A DNA stretch of 64,000 bases, taken from NCBI GenBank assembly GCA_005765155.1, contig VCCP01000001.1, positions 6,696,001-6,760,000 of the forward strand, given 5' to 3'. Below the pieces are notes generated by a model, which ran no database searches, had not been told where the DNA came from, and saw only the letters and a program-made list of their open reading frames with translations. Made by a program: the position numbers and the translations under genes. Source of the stretch: Zelopaecilomyces penicillatus. Its lineage: Eukaryota; Ascomycota; Sordariomycetes; Hypocreales; Pseudodiploosporaceae. This document shows, piece by piece, positions 38,789 through 51,129 of this stretch (the first letter of the stretch is position 1; the number at the start of each line of letters is the position of its first letter).

Positions 38789-41058
38789 TTTTGCTAGGGA
38801 TTTCGTGGAAAGTTTTCGGTTTTTTTCAAACGGGAAGTCTAGCTTCACAAGTTAAGGCGATCGAGAGCTGCAAGAAAAAGCCTTGACTAGACGAAGTTCG
38901 ATGACAACTAGCAGGTAGCAGGTACTGTGTATATAGAAGTTAGCTTTGTATTAATGTTGCAGTCAACAAATAAATAATAAGGCTTGTCTGTAAGGCAAAG
39001 CCAGCGCAGAGGCTTGCAACAAATGACAGGTATTCGAGACGTCTCTTGCAGGCGCATCTGCTAAGGAGTGGCAACTGCGGATTGAATTGGGCAATACAGG
39101 CGGGCAGTGTGTCGCTGCCAAACGTGACAAAAGATAATGAGATGCGCTCAAACTAACCTGAGACTTGCGACACTAATCGCAGCGTGGAGGGATGCAACAA
39201 AGGCGGTTTAGTTGCGCTGGAATCTGGTGTCAAGTCGCGGTATTCTTTTTTTTTCCTTTGTTTCAATTACGTTGACTTGCGCAGGGATTTGGCGGGGTCA
39301 AACGTCAAGAGTCGACGGGGATTTTTGGGCGGCGCGAGAGAGGCGATCGAACGGGGCGAAGTGGGGAAACGGGAGGCGGAGCGGGCGAGAATGAGGTTGG
39401 GACGTAGACGAGGCGCAGGGCGAGAAGAAGCGGGTTAAGGTATGGAGGACGGAGAATGAAGATGGGAGATGGGAGATGGGAGACGGGAGATGGAGCGGAT
39501 GAGATGGGTGAGGGTGAGTCGGGGTGGAGAGAGAGGTGAAGGAGGGAAAAAGACAAGGCCATGGTGGCGCTGGGCAAGGTCTCGCTTTGTTGACCACCAC
39601 CCACACCCACCTGCTTGCTTGCCTTGCCTGCCTTGCCTCGCTGGCGAATAACTGAACACACGCGTTGGGACCTGCAAACCAAACCTCCATGTCGCCTCTG
39701 CTCTCCACTATAATGCGGTAGGTACACCCACTGTAGGTACCAGGCAAGCCATGGTAAGGAAGGCACTGCAGGTACTGCCAGCCCTGTTGCTAGAAGCTAC
39801 ACCACTGTAGGTGCCCAGACCCCACAACATGGCACCCCACAGCAGTGTTCTCCCCCCCAATCTGTTGCTCCTGGTTCTCAGAGGTAGTTCCATAATTGGT
39901 ACTTTTCCGTGATTGCTCCAAAAAAAAAGGCTGTACCTCCCTGAGCTTCTGGTTCTCCAGGCTTACTGACCTGTACCGTACAATTATCAGAAATCAGGAG
40001 GTTAACGTAGAAAAAGAAGTAGGTACATAGGTGTTGGGTGTATGCCCCCCACTGCACACCCAACGCTCTTTATAGAGCCTCTTGACTGTAGCTACAAGTA
40101 CCTACCTTAACCCCACTCAAGCCCGCTGTAGAGACTACTACTGAGTACGTACCTTGCCAAGTACAGTGGGGTCATGTACCTGTGCAAGTTGTTGAGACCC
40201 GTTGTGGTGGAAGGCTATATCCATCTTCATCACACCACATGCCGTGCTCGTGAAGCCTCATTCAGTGTCTTAGATTCTTTCTATACGCCCACCTTGTGCG
40301 CGCAGGTACCTACTGAGACATCTAAATAATACGCGAGTTCTTCCTACACTTAGGCACCCAAGGTAGGCAGGTGTGACAGGGTGGAAACTTGGACTGCTGG
40401 GTGGTGTTCACTCGCTCTGTATTCTGGGGAAAGCACCATGAAACTCGTCGCAAGTACTGACGAGGGAAGTGCTAGGAGCTTTCGATTCTTAAAGTTACAC
40501 ATCTCGCTGGATGAGACACTCCATTATGCAGGAGCTAGGAGACCGATGGAGCCCTTTTCCTATCAATACTACCCAAGGTTGCCAAGCTAGCAGAGAAGCA
40601 GGTAGGCTCGCAGACCAACTTGCAACGACAAGTGCGCAGCCTCACGCAATATGTTTGCCTGCCTCTTGAACTGGTTTTCAAGGCCCAGTTTGCGCCCATA
40701 AAGTGTATATATCGTCTCTAATATATATTACAACTCATAACATACTAACCTACTGCTTTTGGATAGTTATATGCTTATTGGCAAGTAAGTTCTAACGGCG
40801 ACGCTATGCTCAGCCAGGTGTGCTAGTGATTGATATGTACACGCGGGGAAGCTCCCGGTGTCAGAGGTGCAGTATGATATCATTGATGATGACATGACCC
40901 TAACCCTCTGTTAGCCGATATATAGCTGCTGGGTCGTCCCAGGCCAACAAACAGCTTCTAGAAGTCATAGCTTCTTCTCTAACGACGACACAAACGCTAT
41001 TCATGATATGATCATAATAACCTCTACTAGGTGTCGGTTGGGTATATGGCATTATCCC
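38789..41058. other. Intergenic region rich in short repeats
   Basis: The region upstream of the KH gene. On the minus strand about 39200-39600 is strongly pyrimidine-rich and is likely its 5' leader. Five 7-bp AGATGGG-like units lie at 39460-39494. From 39715 to 40380 there are many TAGGTACC and CACTGTAGGT motifs in both orientations. An AT-rich stretch lies at 40700-40790. No gene is recognised. Confidence 0.5.
39460..39494. repeat. Tandem repeat, 5 x 7 bp (AGATGGG)
   Basis: Three exact AGATGGG copies followed by AGACGGG and AGATGGA. Confidence 0.9.
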
Positions 41059-42822
41059 TCACCTTTGCCGTAGATTCTTCTCGTGCTCTATCCAAAAGTT
41101 CCTGCATGCCCTATGGCCCCAATGATCTACCCACCATTCACCGAAACTGTCCTCAACGTCGTAATCAACCTTTCCAACTCTCTCCTCTCTTTTCAATCCA
41201 CAGATGATGCAAGGTTTAGGAGCCGTTGGTACCATCTTGGCCACCTGTATTTGCAGATTTTGACTGAGTTCGGGGACTTTGAGATTTGTTTTCCCAGTGG
41301 CATTGGCTGCCGCAACAGCAGAACGTATACGACCAACGTGCTCACGCCAGACGGACACTACATCAGCCGCCTCACGGTCTTCCCGCGCAGCTTGGGTTTT
41401 GTCTATCCCTGCAAGCTTCATTCCCTTACTACCAGACGCGGAGATGGACATGCTCTTGGCCAATATCTTGTCCCTGTGCCATCTATGCTTGCGGCCCGCC
41501 ATGACGCGAGCGGCCGTAGTTGCGAGAAGAATGTAGCCCTGAAGGAATTTTGTAGCTTTGGGATTTGAGAGTATCTGCTGCTTGATGGATGCGTTTTGCC
41601 CTGACATGGATTTGAAGAGAGAATTCCCCGAGCTTAACAGGTCGGGGAAAGAAGATAGAATGACGGATGGGGGTGGAACATTTGTGGGAGGAGGTTGGTT
41701 GTCTTTTGACTCCGGGCCGGCAGGTGATATGGTGTCGTTGGATTCCCAATTCCAGTTATCCGGAGGATCGATGTTGTCAATTTCCGTTTTGACATTGTCA
41801 TCCCTGCTTGGCAAGTCATCCCAAGCAGCCCACTCGTCACCCTCATTCCCCTTTGCAGTTGACTTGGCACTTCGGTCCAATGTTGGCCAGGCCGAGACAG
41901 GAGATACTGATTTGGCAATGAGGCCTACTTCTTTGGTTGAATCTTTCTTTGTTGCAACCACTAATTCAGGGAAAGGGTTTCTATTCTGGAAGGAGGTTTG
42001 CTTTGGCGTTGGTGGAGGCTTTGAAGATGCCGAGCCAAAACTCAATGTCGCGAATGATTGAGCTTTGACTTGTGTTTGAGAGCTCTGGTTCAGATTCTGC
42101 TGTGGAGGTTCCTCGAGCGATAAAAGATCCAGTGTTGCTATAGAGTTGGCAGCTACTGCCGAGGATGACCTTGGCAAAGATGGATCGGATTTCACTGTCT
42201 CGAAATCTCCAAAATCTTCAGCATCCTCAAAGTCGTCATCGGCTTCCTGAAGCTCAAAATCATCCACATCAAAGAGCACATTTGGATCCTTTGAAGCGGG
42301 CCCCGCTTGTGGCTTCGGTTTATGTTGAGGGCGACGCCAGGAAGACTCCAGCTCCAGCTCATGATTAGTATCCGGTTGACGTCCAACATCCACCAGCGTA
42401 TTGGTCATCAGATCAATCGTTGGAGCACGAACAATTCGGATCCTTGGCTCTACCGGATTGGATGGTTGGTTCCATGTGCCCTGATTAGGCTGAGTCGTGG
42501 ATTTGCTTGGAGCCGTTGTGTCCTGCTCTGCTACTTCAAAGTCTCCCCATCCATCGTCTTCATCATTAGACGCTCCTATAGCAGGGGCTGATTGAACTTC
42601 TGCCTTCCCTATATCCCAGCCACCCATGTTGTTTGATTGCTCTTGAAAAGACGGCCATTGCTCCACGGGGGATTGTGACTTTGTAATGGAATTATTATTG
42701 CTACTGCCGCCAAAGCTGAACTGACTGTGTCCAGCAGGGTTAGCAACGCTCGGTTGCTGTTGTTGTGGTGGCGGCGCACTGCTGGAAAAGTTATTGAACT
42801 CGGCAAAAAGATCGGCAGACAT
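41059..42822 (-). CDS. Protein with DGWGDFE/DFGDFE motifs and C-terminal Cys-x2-Cys region (often mislabelled kinase ppk6)
   Basis: One exon of 587 aa with ATG at 42822. The next upstream starts are non-ATG codons. The N-terminus (MSADLFAEFNNF) and two acidic-aromatic motifs, DDGWGDFEVAE (about residue 90) and EDFGDFETV (about 195), resemble WGDF/FGDF sorting-adaptor motifs of aftiphilin and other AP-1/clathrin partners. The C-terminal 230 residues are ordered: a helical region FPDLLSSGNSLFKSM through GYILLATTAARVMAGR, then the end module with CIICGLKREERVGKVDYD, SFGEWWVDHWGHRACRNFW. I recall this module in fungal proteins called ppk6. No kinase motifs (glycine loop, HRD, DFG) are present, so it is not a kinase. 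A role in clathrin or AP-1 trafficking is inferred only from the motifs. It is divergent from the TBC gene. Confidence 0.75.
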   Translation of the reverse strand: MSADLFAEFNNFSSSAPPPQQQQPSVANPAGHSQFSFGGSSNNNSITKSQSPVEQWPSFQEQSNNMGGWDIGKAEVQSAPAIGASNDEDDGWGDFEVAEQDTTAPSKSTTQPNQGTWNQPSNPVEPRIRIVRAPTIDLMTNTLVDVGRQPDTNHELELESSWRRPQHKPKPQAGPASKDPNVLFDVDDFELQEADDDFEDAEDFGDFETVKSDPSLPRSSSAVAANSIATLDLLSLEEPPQQNLNQSSQTQVKAQSFATLSFGSASSKPPPTPKQTSFQNRNPFPELVVATKKDSTKEVGLIAKSVSPVSAWPTLDRSAKSTAKGNEGDEWAAWDDLPSRDDNVKTEIDNIDPPDNWNWESNDTISPAGPESKDNQPPPTNVPPPSVILSSFPDLLSSGNSLFKSMSGQNASIKQQILSNPKATKFLQGYILLATTAARVMAGRKHRWHRDKILAKSMSISASGSKGMKLAGIDKTQAAREDREAADVVSVWREHVGRIRSAVAAANATGKTNLKVPELSQNLQIQVAKMVPTAPKPCIICGLKREERVGKVDYDVEDSFGEWWVDHWGHRACRNFWIEHEKNLRQR

Positions 42823-43408
42823 CTTGAGAGTTTGAGGAAAGCATACGAGTCGCAGGCGACGATGGAGCAGGCGGTGGGAGAGAAACACGGACTGTCAAAA
42901 CTACAGGATCAAGAAAGACGTCCTGGTGAAACTGATAGTGGCTTATCAAATCAAGCCAGCCCGTGAATGAAGTCTCCAGCTGGATTCAATGCTTTTCCCT
43001 AGCAGCATTGGCGCTGTAGCACACAGGTCCAGCGGTTGACACAGGCATCTCACCAGCGCTAACGCCCACAAAGTAACCCCAGCCTTCGGGTGGAATCTGG
43101 GCTGATTGATGACAACTGACACTGGTAAACAATACAGTAATGCTGGGAGGCGGGGCTCGTCACTCGTCACCAAACAGCTTCATCCACGGTCCAGCCTCTC
43201 CGATCCCGCCGAGTCCGTTTCCGCAAGACACCGTTTCACACTCACCCTCCTCTATCCTTGAGCTATCTATGAGAATAATGAGAATACGCCCCAGCCTGGA
43301 TCATTTTGATCATCTAGCAACTCAAGCTTCTCACTTCATGGCTGAAGTCAACTAGATTGCTTGACCTGGGCGGCTTGACCCACCCAACCCTTTCTCCCGT
43401 TAGACACC
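42823..43408. other. Divergent promoter region
   Basis: These 586 bp are shared by two divergent genes, the protein with WGDF motifs (-) and the Rab GAP (+). No gene is seen. Confidence 0.5.
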
Positions 43409-45936
43409 ATGCGATCCCTCGCCGAAATTGAGTGCGTGATTGAACTGTCCCTGTAAATCCTGGGATTCAGACTGACCTGGACGTCAGAGCGAGATGGCAG
43501 GCAGTGCAGAGCCATAACGCCAGCCTTGCCGATCTACGGCGAGCTGTAAGGCACAATGGGTCTTCAAGTCCATGCTTGTCGGGCTTTCGCTCTGTCTGTT
43601 GGAAGGTATACATACATACTTCTGAGCGGTGGAAATATGATGAATGTGACCTGACGATGATATCAGATCTTCTTCTTGTCCGAAAACGATTCTGAGGTGA
43701 ACTGGCAACAGTCTCTTGATGAAAGTAGACAGCGCTACCACGAGCGACGTGAGCATTTTCTCAAGTTCATTAAACACCCCGAGGCCCTCGCGGAGCTCGC
43801 TGTTGATCCTTTAGCGGATGATCCTGAGGTCAGTTATGATGTCTTGATCCATTGTGTCGTGGATTGGACCTGTGATTGACGCGAACTAGTCTCCATGGAA
43901 CACAGTTCGTGAAGATGAATTGGCTAGAGCCGAGATTCAGCAAGACGTCCAGAGGCTGCCCGATGAAGCCAAGTACCATGATGACCACATGCAACATATG
44001 ATACTGGACATTCTTTTCGTGTATTGCAAAACAAACCCGGGGAGAGGTGGCTATCGTCAAGGCATGCACGAGCTCCTCGCACCCATTGTGTACATTGTCG
44101 AGCAGGATGCTGTTAATCCTGCAGTTGCTGCCGAGGACCAGCCACTCAATGAATGCTTGCTTAAGACACTGGACTACTCGTTCGTCGAGCATGATGCATA
44201 CGTGCTATTCTCCAAGCTCATGGACCATGCACAGTCGTTTTACGAGATTAGGGATGTTCCCAGCGAGTCTGGTAGTGCGACTTCGACGTCTCGCTTCCCA
44301 GAACAAAGCTCGGCTATTGTTGAACGAAGCAAGGTCATTCATGAAGTCTATTTGCGGAAGGTTGACCCTGAACTAGCCGCCCATCTTACCAGCATAGAGA
44401 TTTTGCCTCAAATATTTCTCATGTTAGTGCCCGACCCCCCTTGGCATAATCTTCGGCGTGAGGCTAACGAAAGATATCAGTCGATGGGTTAGACTGCTGT
44501 TCAGCAGAGAATTTCCCTTTAACCAGTCTCTTGTGCTTTGGGATGCCATATTTGCCATTGACCCATCCCTGGAAATCATAGACCTGATATGCTGTGCCAT
44601 GTTGATACGCATTCGTTGGCAATGTAAGTTGTTGGAATATCATGCGCGTCCTGGTGTATACTAACTTTTTCCAACCTTTTTAGTGTTAGAGGCAGATTAT
44701 TCGGTCTGTCTGCAACTTCTGTTGAAATATCCCCCTCCAGCTCAACCACATGGGCCACATACATTTGTCGACGATGCCGTCTACCTTCGTGAACACTTGG
44801 ATGAGGCAGGAGGTGCTTCTCTCATTATCAAATACACAGGAAAGAAGCCATCAGATGCAACGCCCAACAAGAACGCCAGAACAGCGGCGCCTCAATCCGG
44901 CGGCCTCGGTTCTTTTCGCCAGGGCAGCTTCGGGGCCCGGTCACCATTACGTTCTCCAGCTAGGTTCATACAAGGACAGGGCGGTGTTGAGACACTCTTT
45001 CAAGGTGCAGCCAAAGGGGTGTTGGAAAGAGGAGAAAGGCTGGGAATCAACCAGGCTGTCAGGGACGCGATGGGGGAAATACGACGGAATATGCAAGGAC
45101 TTAATGAGGCCCGGCTCTCGCCGCAACCACCGCGGGATGGTGTTTTGACTGACGAAGGTGCTGCAAAGGCGCTGGCGGCCATGGAAAGGCGCAACAAGCA
45201 GCTTGCCACGTTTCTCAGCGAGACTGTTTCGAATCTCAAGGCGGTCTCATTGTCGAATTTGGATGACAAGGCTAAGAGCCTCGAGCTTATTGAGATTGCG
45301 GCTGCCAAAGTCCAGTTCGTGCAGATATATTTGGAGGACGCGTCAATGGAAGTACCAACGATGGCTACACCGGCTGTGAAAGCAGATCCAGAAGCAACCA
45401 CAAAAGAGGAGCCCATCAAAGCCACAGAGAATCCGGGCGATTTACCCGAAAAGGTATCAGCGGTAGCCATTGTTGCTGACATTACGAGCCCCAGCGTGGT
45501 AGACACCGAGCCTGTCTCTAAAGAGAACAAAATCCAAACTCGTGCAGCTCCTGTGCTGCACCCAAACATTCCGAACAATACTCAGAACGACGTCAGTGGC
45601 ACTAATGACCTGCCCGACGACACACAACGGAGCAAGTCTATGAGTACGCTCGAGCCACGTCCTCCCGCGCCTATTCCAACACGGTCCAGTCTGGCCCAAT
45701 CCTCGTTCTCGTGGATGCTAGAGCCAGATGAGTCCATAGCTGAGCGAACGCTCCTCGAAACGGGTAAATCGCCTCCGCCAAGTCAAAAGAAACGAGCGTC
45801 AACCAATGCTAGCCGCGAAAAGAACGCATTCTTGTTTGGGGATGTGGCGGATCATGGTGCCGAGGGGAAGGACCCTTTTGCTTCAGGAGACATATTCGGA
45901 ATGGAGTTGATACCAAAGCCGAAGGGGAAGCCGTAG
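43409..45936 (+). CDS. TBC-domain Rab GTPase-activating protein (TBC1D5-like)
   Basis: Six exons: 43409-43431, 43488-43605, 43667-43828, 43890-44422, 44481-44623 and 44684-45936 (743 aa). All junction phases agree, and the first exon is only 23 nt. The TBC domain spans about residues 35-345. GFRSVCWK (Arg42), the arginine-finger motif IQQDVQR (Arg123) and the glutamine-finger motif YRQGMHELLAP (Gln158) are all present, so the dual-finger mechanism should be intact. The split start of the domain, with an insertion between RSVCWK and IQQDVQR, is characteristic of TBC1D5. In animals TBC1D5 binds retromer and inactivates Rab7. The second half is disordered apart from a likely helix at about 475-540 (AAKALAAMERRNKQLATFL). 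It ends FLFGDVADHG with acidic, Pro-rich surroundings. Confidence 0.93.
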
Positions 45937-46219
45937 GGCTCGATTTGTATTTTTGATTTACTTTAGATCGCTGGCCTTTTTCATTGTGCATGAGTGAGCT
46001 CTGCGTCATTGTTCAAGTTTTTGTGTAGCCGGAAATCCGAATTAATACATACATTTGGGAACAAATTTAGATTGTAATAATTATCATTTGGGCATATGTA
46101 GGAGTATTTTTGAAAAAGTAGTAGCATCCCTAGAAAGCACTTCATTCGTGACCTTGCATTATATATGTCCGATATCATCAATCTCATTAAATACGAACGG
46201 CTTCTTCCATGATTCCCAT

Positions 46220-48062
46220 TTACTTTTTGAGAGACTTCTCCTTTATCCAAAATGAAACGAGAAAACAAATACCGGCAAAGAGGACGGAGGGCACAAATGC
46301 GCCCATGGTGGCGACCTGATAGCTGGCGCGGACTTGCTCTGCTATACCAGGCGGTAATTGCTTGATAGCATCCAAGCTCTGGCGTACTTTTTCCTCGATT
46401 TGACGAGCCTCATCGCCGTTGGGAAGCCGGATAGCCAGCTGCGTCTTAAGGACCTGCTGCAAAACAGCGGAACCAACACTGATGCCAATACTAGAGCCGA
46501 GAGAGCGGAAGAGATAGGAGCATGCGATGACGACCGCAGTGTCTTCGGTTTCTGCGTTGGCGAGGAGACCAACCAGCGTAGTGGTTACACCTAGAGGGTT
46601 ATGGTCAGTTGGGAGTGATAAGAGGAGCCTAATTGGCAGAAAAAAATGGAAATGAGAAAGGGGGGTGGGAAACTAACCACTGCCGCCACCAATTGATGAC
46701 AAGACGAATGCTGTCATCTCTCCGATCAAGGATCGACCAGCAAGAGCTATAAGTAGAGGAGCCATCGCAGCAAAACTCAAGGCGTAGCTCCAGATTGTAA
46801 GCCGATAATACCGGCCAGTCTTCTTCATGATCCAACCACTACCGAGTGATGCAGAGACACCAGCCAGCACGGGTGCCACCAAGACTGAGCCGCTCCTCGT
46901 GGCGTTATAACCATGAACAGCCTGGAAGAAAAGGGGCAGAAAGAACATGATGCTCAGCTGGGATGCCGATGAGAAGAAGTTCGCAAGAAAACAAGCAAAT
47001 AGACTACGATCAAAGATGATACGGCCAGGGGCGAAGGGATCCTTTGCGATCTTGATCTCGACCAGGAGAAAGGCCGCAAAAAGCACGGGGGCGAGGCCGA
47101 GTGATACCAGGGTGATGATGTGCGACCATCCAAGGTTAGAGCCGGAGTCGAGGCCGGCGAGGAGAGCAATGACAGCTAGGATTAGGGTGAAGGCGCCGAG
47201 GAAGTCGATTCGACGGATTTTGGCGAGCCAGTGATCATGAGTGACGGGGGGGAGGTCGAGAATGAAGTAGACGGCGAGCGCAGCCATGGCACAGATGGGA
47301 GTCTGTGCAATAAAGGACCTGTTGGAAGAAAACGAACGGTATATAGTTAGCAACTCGTAGCTGGACATGGAAATATATCAAAGAAGACACTGGCTGTTAA
47401 TTAAGAAAAGGGGGGGAGCCTGCTTACCATCGCCAGCCAAGAGAATCCGCCATGAGGCCACCCACAGGCGCACCCGTAGCCGTACCAAACGCATATATCA
47501 AATTGATATAACCCTGCCAAACTCCCCGTTCCCTCAACGGCACAATATCCGACATGACAATCGCCACAACCGCATTCATCCCACCCCCACCAATCCCCGC
47601 AACCGCCCGCGCAACACAAAGCTGCACCATACTCTGCGCCAGCCCACACCCCAAACAGCCCAACCCAAAGACGGCATAGGCAAAGAGCAGGCACTCCTTG
47701 CGGCCAAAGATGTCGCTGAGCTTGCCGTACAGCGGCTGGAAGCTCGTGAGGGTGAGGAAGTAGGCGGTGGCGATCCAGCTGGTGTTGTTGAGGGCGTGGA
47801 GCTCGCTGCCGATGCGGGCGTAGGTGGCGACGGTGAGGAGCTGGTCGAGGGCACCGAGGTAGATGCCGATGCCGATGGCGGGGAGGATGAGGTGCATTTT
47901 GCTGGCCATGGGATGTGGCTTGGATGCTGGAAGCTGCTGGTCATCTTCGTGGTCGTTTACAATATCATTCTCGGTGTGTGATATTGGGTCGCCGAGGAGC
48001 GGTGATGTTTCAGTCACCGCGTTGGAGGAGACGACATGGTTTGGAGAGATTGTCGATGCCAT
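46220..48062 (-). CDS. MFS transporter, DHA2-type, vacuolar basic amino acid/drug exporter class
   Basis: Exons are 48062-47428, 47318-46678 and 46590-46220 (548 aa), all in phase; 13-14 membrane helices are expected. The N-terminal cytosolic tail has TSPLLGD, a dileucine-type vacuolar sorting signal. The first helix reads GIYLGALDQLLTVATYARI. The helix 2-3 loop has motif A-like GKLSDIFGRKECL, and helix 5 has the antiporter-type GAPVGGLMADSLGWRW at the first junction. This resembles fungal Vba/Fnx1-like proteins that move basic amino acids into the vacuole, but many relatives are simply called multidrug transporters. The substrate cannot be told from sequence. It converges with the TBC gene, their stops being 283 bp apart. 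Confidence 0.88.
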
Positions 48063-50096
48063 TTTTGTGTACGATGATGATGGAAGATTCTTGTGTTTAA
48101 GCACACAGTTCAAGTTTCTCACAAATGTGAAGGCTGTTGCAGAAACTTTCCTTCTACTTCTGCATCAGGGTCAGGGTTCCGATGTAATTTTCTCACCGTA
48201 AATCGTTTAGCACCAGGTCAGACAAGACCCTAGGAAAGCAATTGACCCTCCTCTCCAACAGCTTTTTTAATGCACAAAATGATAATCGCTGGAGCTGGAA
48301 GTGCTACGGCCTTGGAAATTCTAAAAGGAATACCTGGATGCTTTATAAGAAAGCGAAGCCGCGGATGTACATGCACTTTTTGCCAGTAGCATCCCGAGTA
48401 CTACTAGGCAGCGCCCGTGCAATATCAGCCTCAGTTCAACTAGCTCCACACCACCATCCTAATGCGCCAGATCCCGAGATAAGAGCATGGCTATCAACGG
48501 GATGATAAACCACTTTTCTTTAGTAGCTGGTGATGGCTTCGAAAAGGGTCCAGCAAGCTGTAGAGCCCTATTTCTGTTATTTTGTGTTATTGATTAAGTT
48601 AAGCAAAGGCTACTGTAGTACTTACTGTGCTGTGCTATAGTATTAGAAGTAGATTTCTTGTGAGGGTTATCTGTGTGGATTTCATCAAATATTTCATCAG
48701 AGATATCCACAAATGCACTACGCATTTCCAGCCGCTGACATCAGAATTTACTGCTATGGTATAGGGTTAGTCTTGAGGCTAGTTCTTACAGACATCTCAG
48801 GACAGGAATAACAAAAAAGTGCATATTCGAGTAGTAAGACTCTTTGCATATGGAGCCATGATTCTCAGAGGATATCAATGTAATTCAGCAGCGTCTCTCT
48901 ATGAAGAAATAGGAGCATATCGGTTGCTCACTGCCGTGTGGCACACACTTAAAGTCGTTGGCTGTAAAGGTAAAGCCCCCACCGGGAACCAACTTTGCAG
49001 AGATTTTTGCAGGTTAGTTAAGCTATGGCAGGCGGGATGCCGCACGCTAGGCTGTCGGTGATGAGGTTGGAAGCTTTTGTGCATTTCAACTAATGTGTAC
49101 TGTACCCTTGCCTTAGTAATGACTGGCAATGCGTATATTTTGGTGATGTAGTCAGTCGGGACGACTTCGTTCCTCAATTCAGGGTATAAAGAGCTCTATG
49201 TTTTTAGGTTATCTTGGTGACACTACCTGTTCATGTATCCAATGAGCTACAACTCGGGAGCTTGATCCCATTTCTCGCCGAATCATCTCAGAAAATCGAC
49301 ATTTGAGTCTCACAAGAGGAGGTCCCCAATGGATTGACCAAACGATATCGCGCAGACTCTTGTCACTGGTCGATGTTCATGTGACGAATGACGCGAGCTG
49401 CCGTGAATGCTTCGAATAAGCCATACAGATTCGGGCTTTCAAATTGGGAGGGAATGGGAGAATGATGAGTATTCAGAGATAATCATCGAACTGTATCGCC
49501 CTTGCTAGATGAGGCTACAGCCCTTGACTGAGGAAGGCACCTTGACCAGGTAATTACACCGTTGCTGCCTGCCTGCCTGTGGAAGAAAAGGGCCCCACCA
49601 TCCCCGCCCCCACTCAAGATTTGGGACACACAGCGTGTCAAAAGCAGATGGTGAAGTGGTGTCCAAGTGCCATCCCAACTCCATCGGTTTCTCCTTGCAG
49701 CTGGGCTTGCTTCAGAGTGCCGCCTCGAATACCACGGCAACCTGGACCTAATACAGCCGGGACCAACTGGCGGCGCCTGGCATTGGCATTTGCAATGTCA
49801 TTGACAAAGGATGGTGCTGGTGGTGCCTGGTGGACTGTGCTTGCGGCACGATCGAAACCGAACGATTTATTACGATGCCGCCAATGGCCAGACGGGCTGT
49901 GCACTGTGTGGTGATGCATATCATACTCTGTAATACACCTTGGGAGGTTAAAAAAGGTTCTTGCTCTCATGATCACTGAGAAACTCAATCTATCAGACAT
50001 GTATCATGACTCGGGAAAGCCCGTTGCTGTCGAATGGTTATTGGAGTGAGACAAGACAATGAGACAAAGAAAATTTGATCCTCTTATCATGCACAA
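48063..50096. other. Intergenic region left of the transposon
   Basis: Promoter of the MFS gene followed by sequence without a convincing gene. About 48540-48800 is AT-richer and could be an old transposon remnant, but I recognise no domain. Confidence 0.45.
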
Positions 50097-50098
50097 TA

Positions 50099-50134
50099 CA
50101 ATCTACCCCCTGAATGATTAACTAGCGCATACTT
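50099..50134 (+). repeat. Left terminal inverted repeat of the Tc1/mariner element
   Basis: Begins CAATCTACCCCCTGAATGAT immediately after a TA. It matches the reverse complement of 59679-59714 at 35 of 36 positions. Confidence 0.96.
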
Positions 50135-51027
50135 GCCCCACCCAGTGATTCGGTACGTACCTCACTAACAGCTGTGCGCAGCTGGGGGCCCCTGCCTTTA
50201 GATATCAGCCCAGATCAGTGACAAAATATATATATAATCAATAAAAAATAAAATAAAATAATAGAATTATAAATATTAATTATTATAATTTAAATTAAAT
50301 TGTATAATTAGTAAAAAAAATCTTATAAATATATATAGCTATTAATCCTTATATTTAGATTTTTATTTAATTTTTATTTTAATTATTTAATATAAATAAT
50401 TGGATTTTAATTATTTAAGGTATTTTAAATCCTTCTTTTTAATCTATCTTGAATTTCTTTTAATAACCCCTCCAAAGATGCCCTGTTAACTTTTTTGGGT
50501 CTTAGTCTTGCTAAGTGATAGGGGGGTAAGGTATTATGGTGGTTACTATTATCAGCTGCCAATTAAAATTTCCTTTATTCTTGATAGAAGATACTGTACC
50601 CCTATGCCTTAGTGCTATATCTATCTGTTATATATCGAGCTTCTTAACCCTTTTGGCTTTAGCCTCTTATTATATATATTAGCCTTAATTAAATATAAAG
50701 CTATTTTTATATCTTCATTTTTAATACTTATAAATACTAATATTTTAAGCTCCTTTAGTAGCTATAATATCCTTAGTATAAGGGATCAGCTATATAATTA
50801 TAGCAGCCCTATTCCTAAGGGTATTATAGCTGCTAAAGATATCGAAAATAGTGATATTATAGCTATTAATAATACTGCTAATAATACCACTGATTCTGAT
50901 AATTCTAATAACTTTAAAACTATAATAATTAATGAAAATATACTTGCTAAGTGCTATGCTAAGCTTTATATATGCCTTAATTAATAAGCTAAGAAGGTAA
51001 GTATAATCTATAAAGAGCATATCTAAG
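50135..51027. other. AT-rich 5' body of the Tc1/mariner element
   Basis: The left part of the degraded transposon, from about 50220 almost pure A/T with short homopolymers. No reading frame remains. It presumably held the promoter and N-terminal DNA-binding part of the transposase. Confidence 0.7.
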
Positions 51028-51032
51028 CCTAG
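51028..51032 (+). repeat. Target-site duplication CCTAG (left copy)
   Basis: CCTAG directly precedes the 5' LTR and recurs directly after the 3' LTR at 58518-58522. A 5-bp duplication is typical for gypsy integrases. Confidence 0.95.
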
Positions 51033-51129
51033 TGTCACGACCCAACAGCCAAGGTCGTACGGTAGGCCTCGGTCACGTGACTTGTGATATCACTAGGTAC
51101 ATACCGGAGGCTTGGAACTGTATGGAATT

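Noticed and set aside
48540..48800. Possible transposon remnant
   Set aside because: AT-richer, but no domain, terminal repeat or target duplication can be shown.
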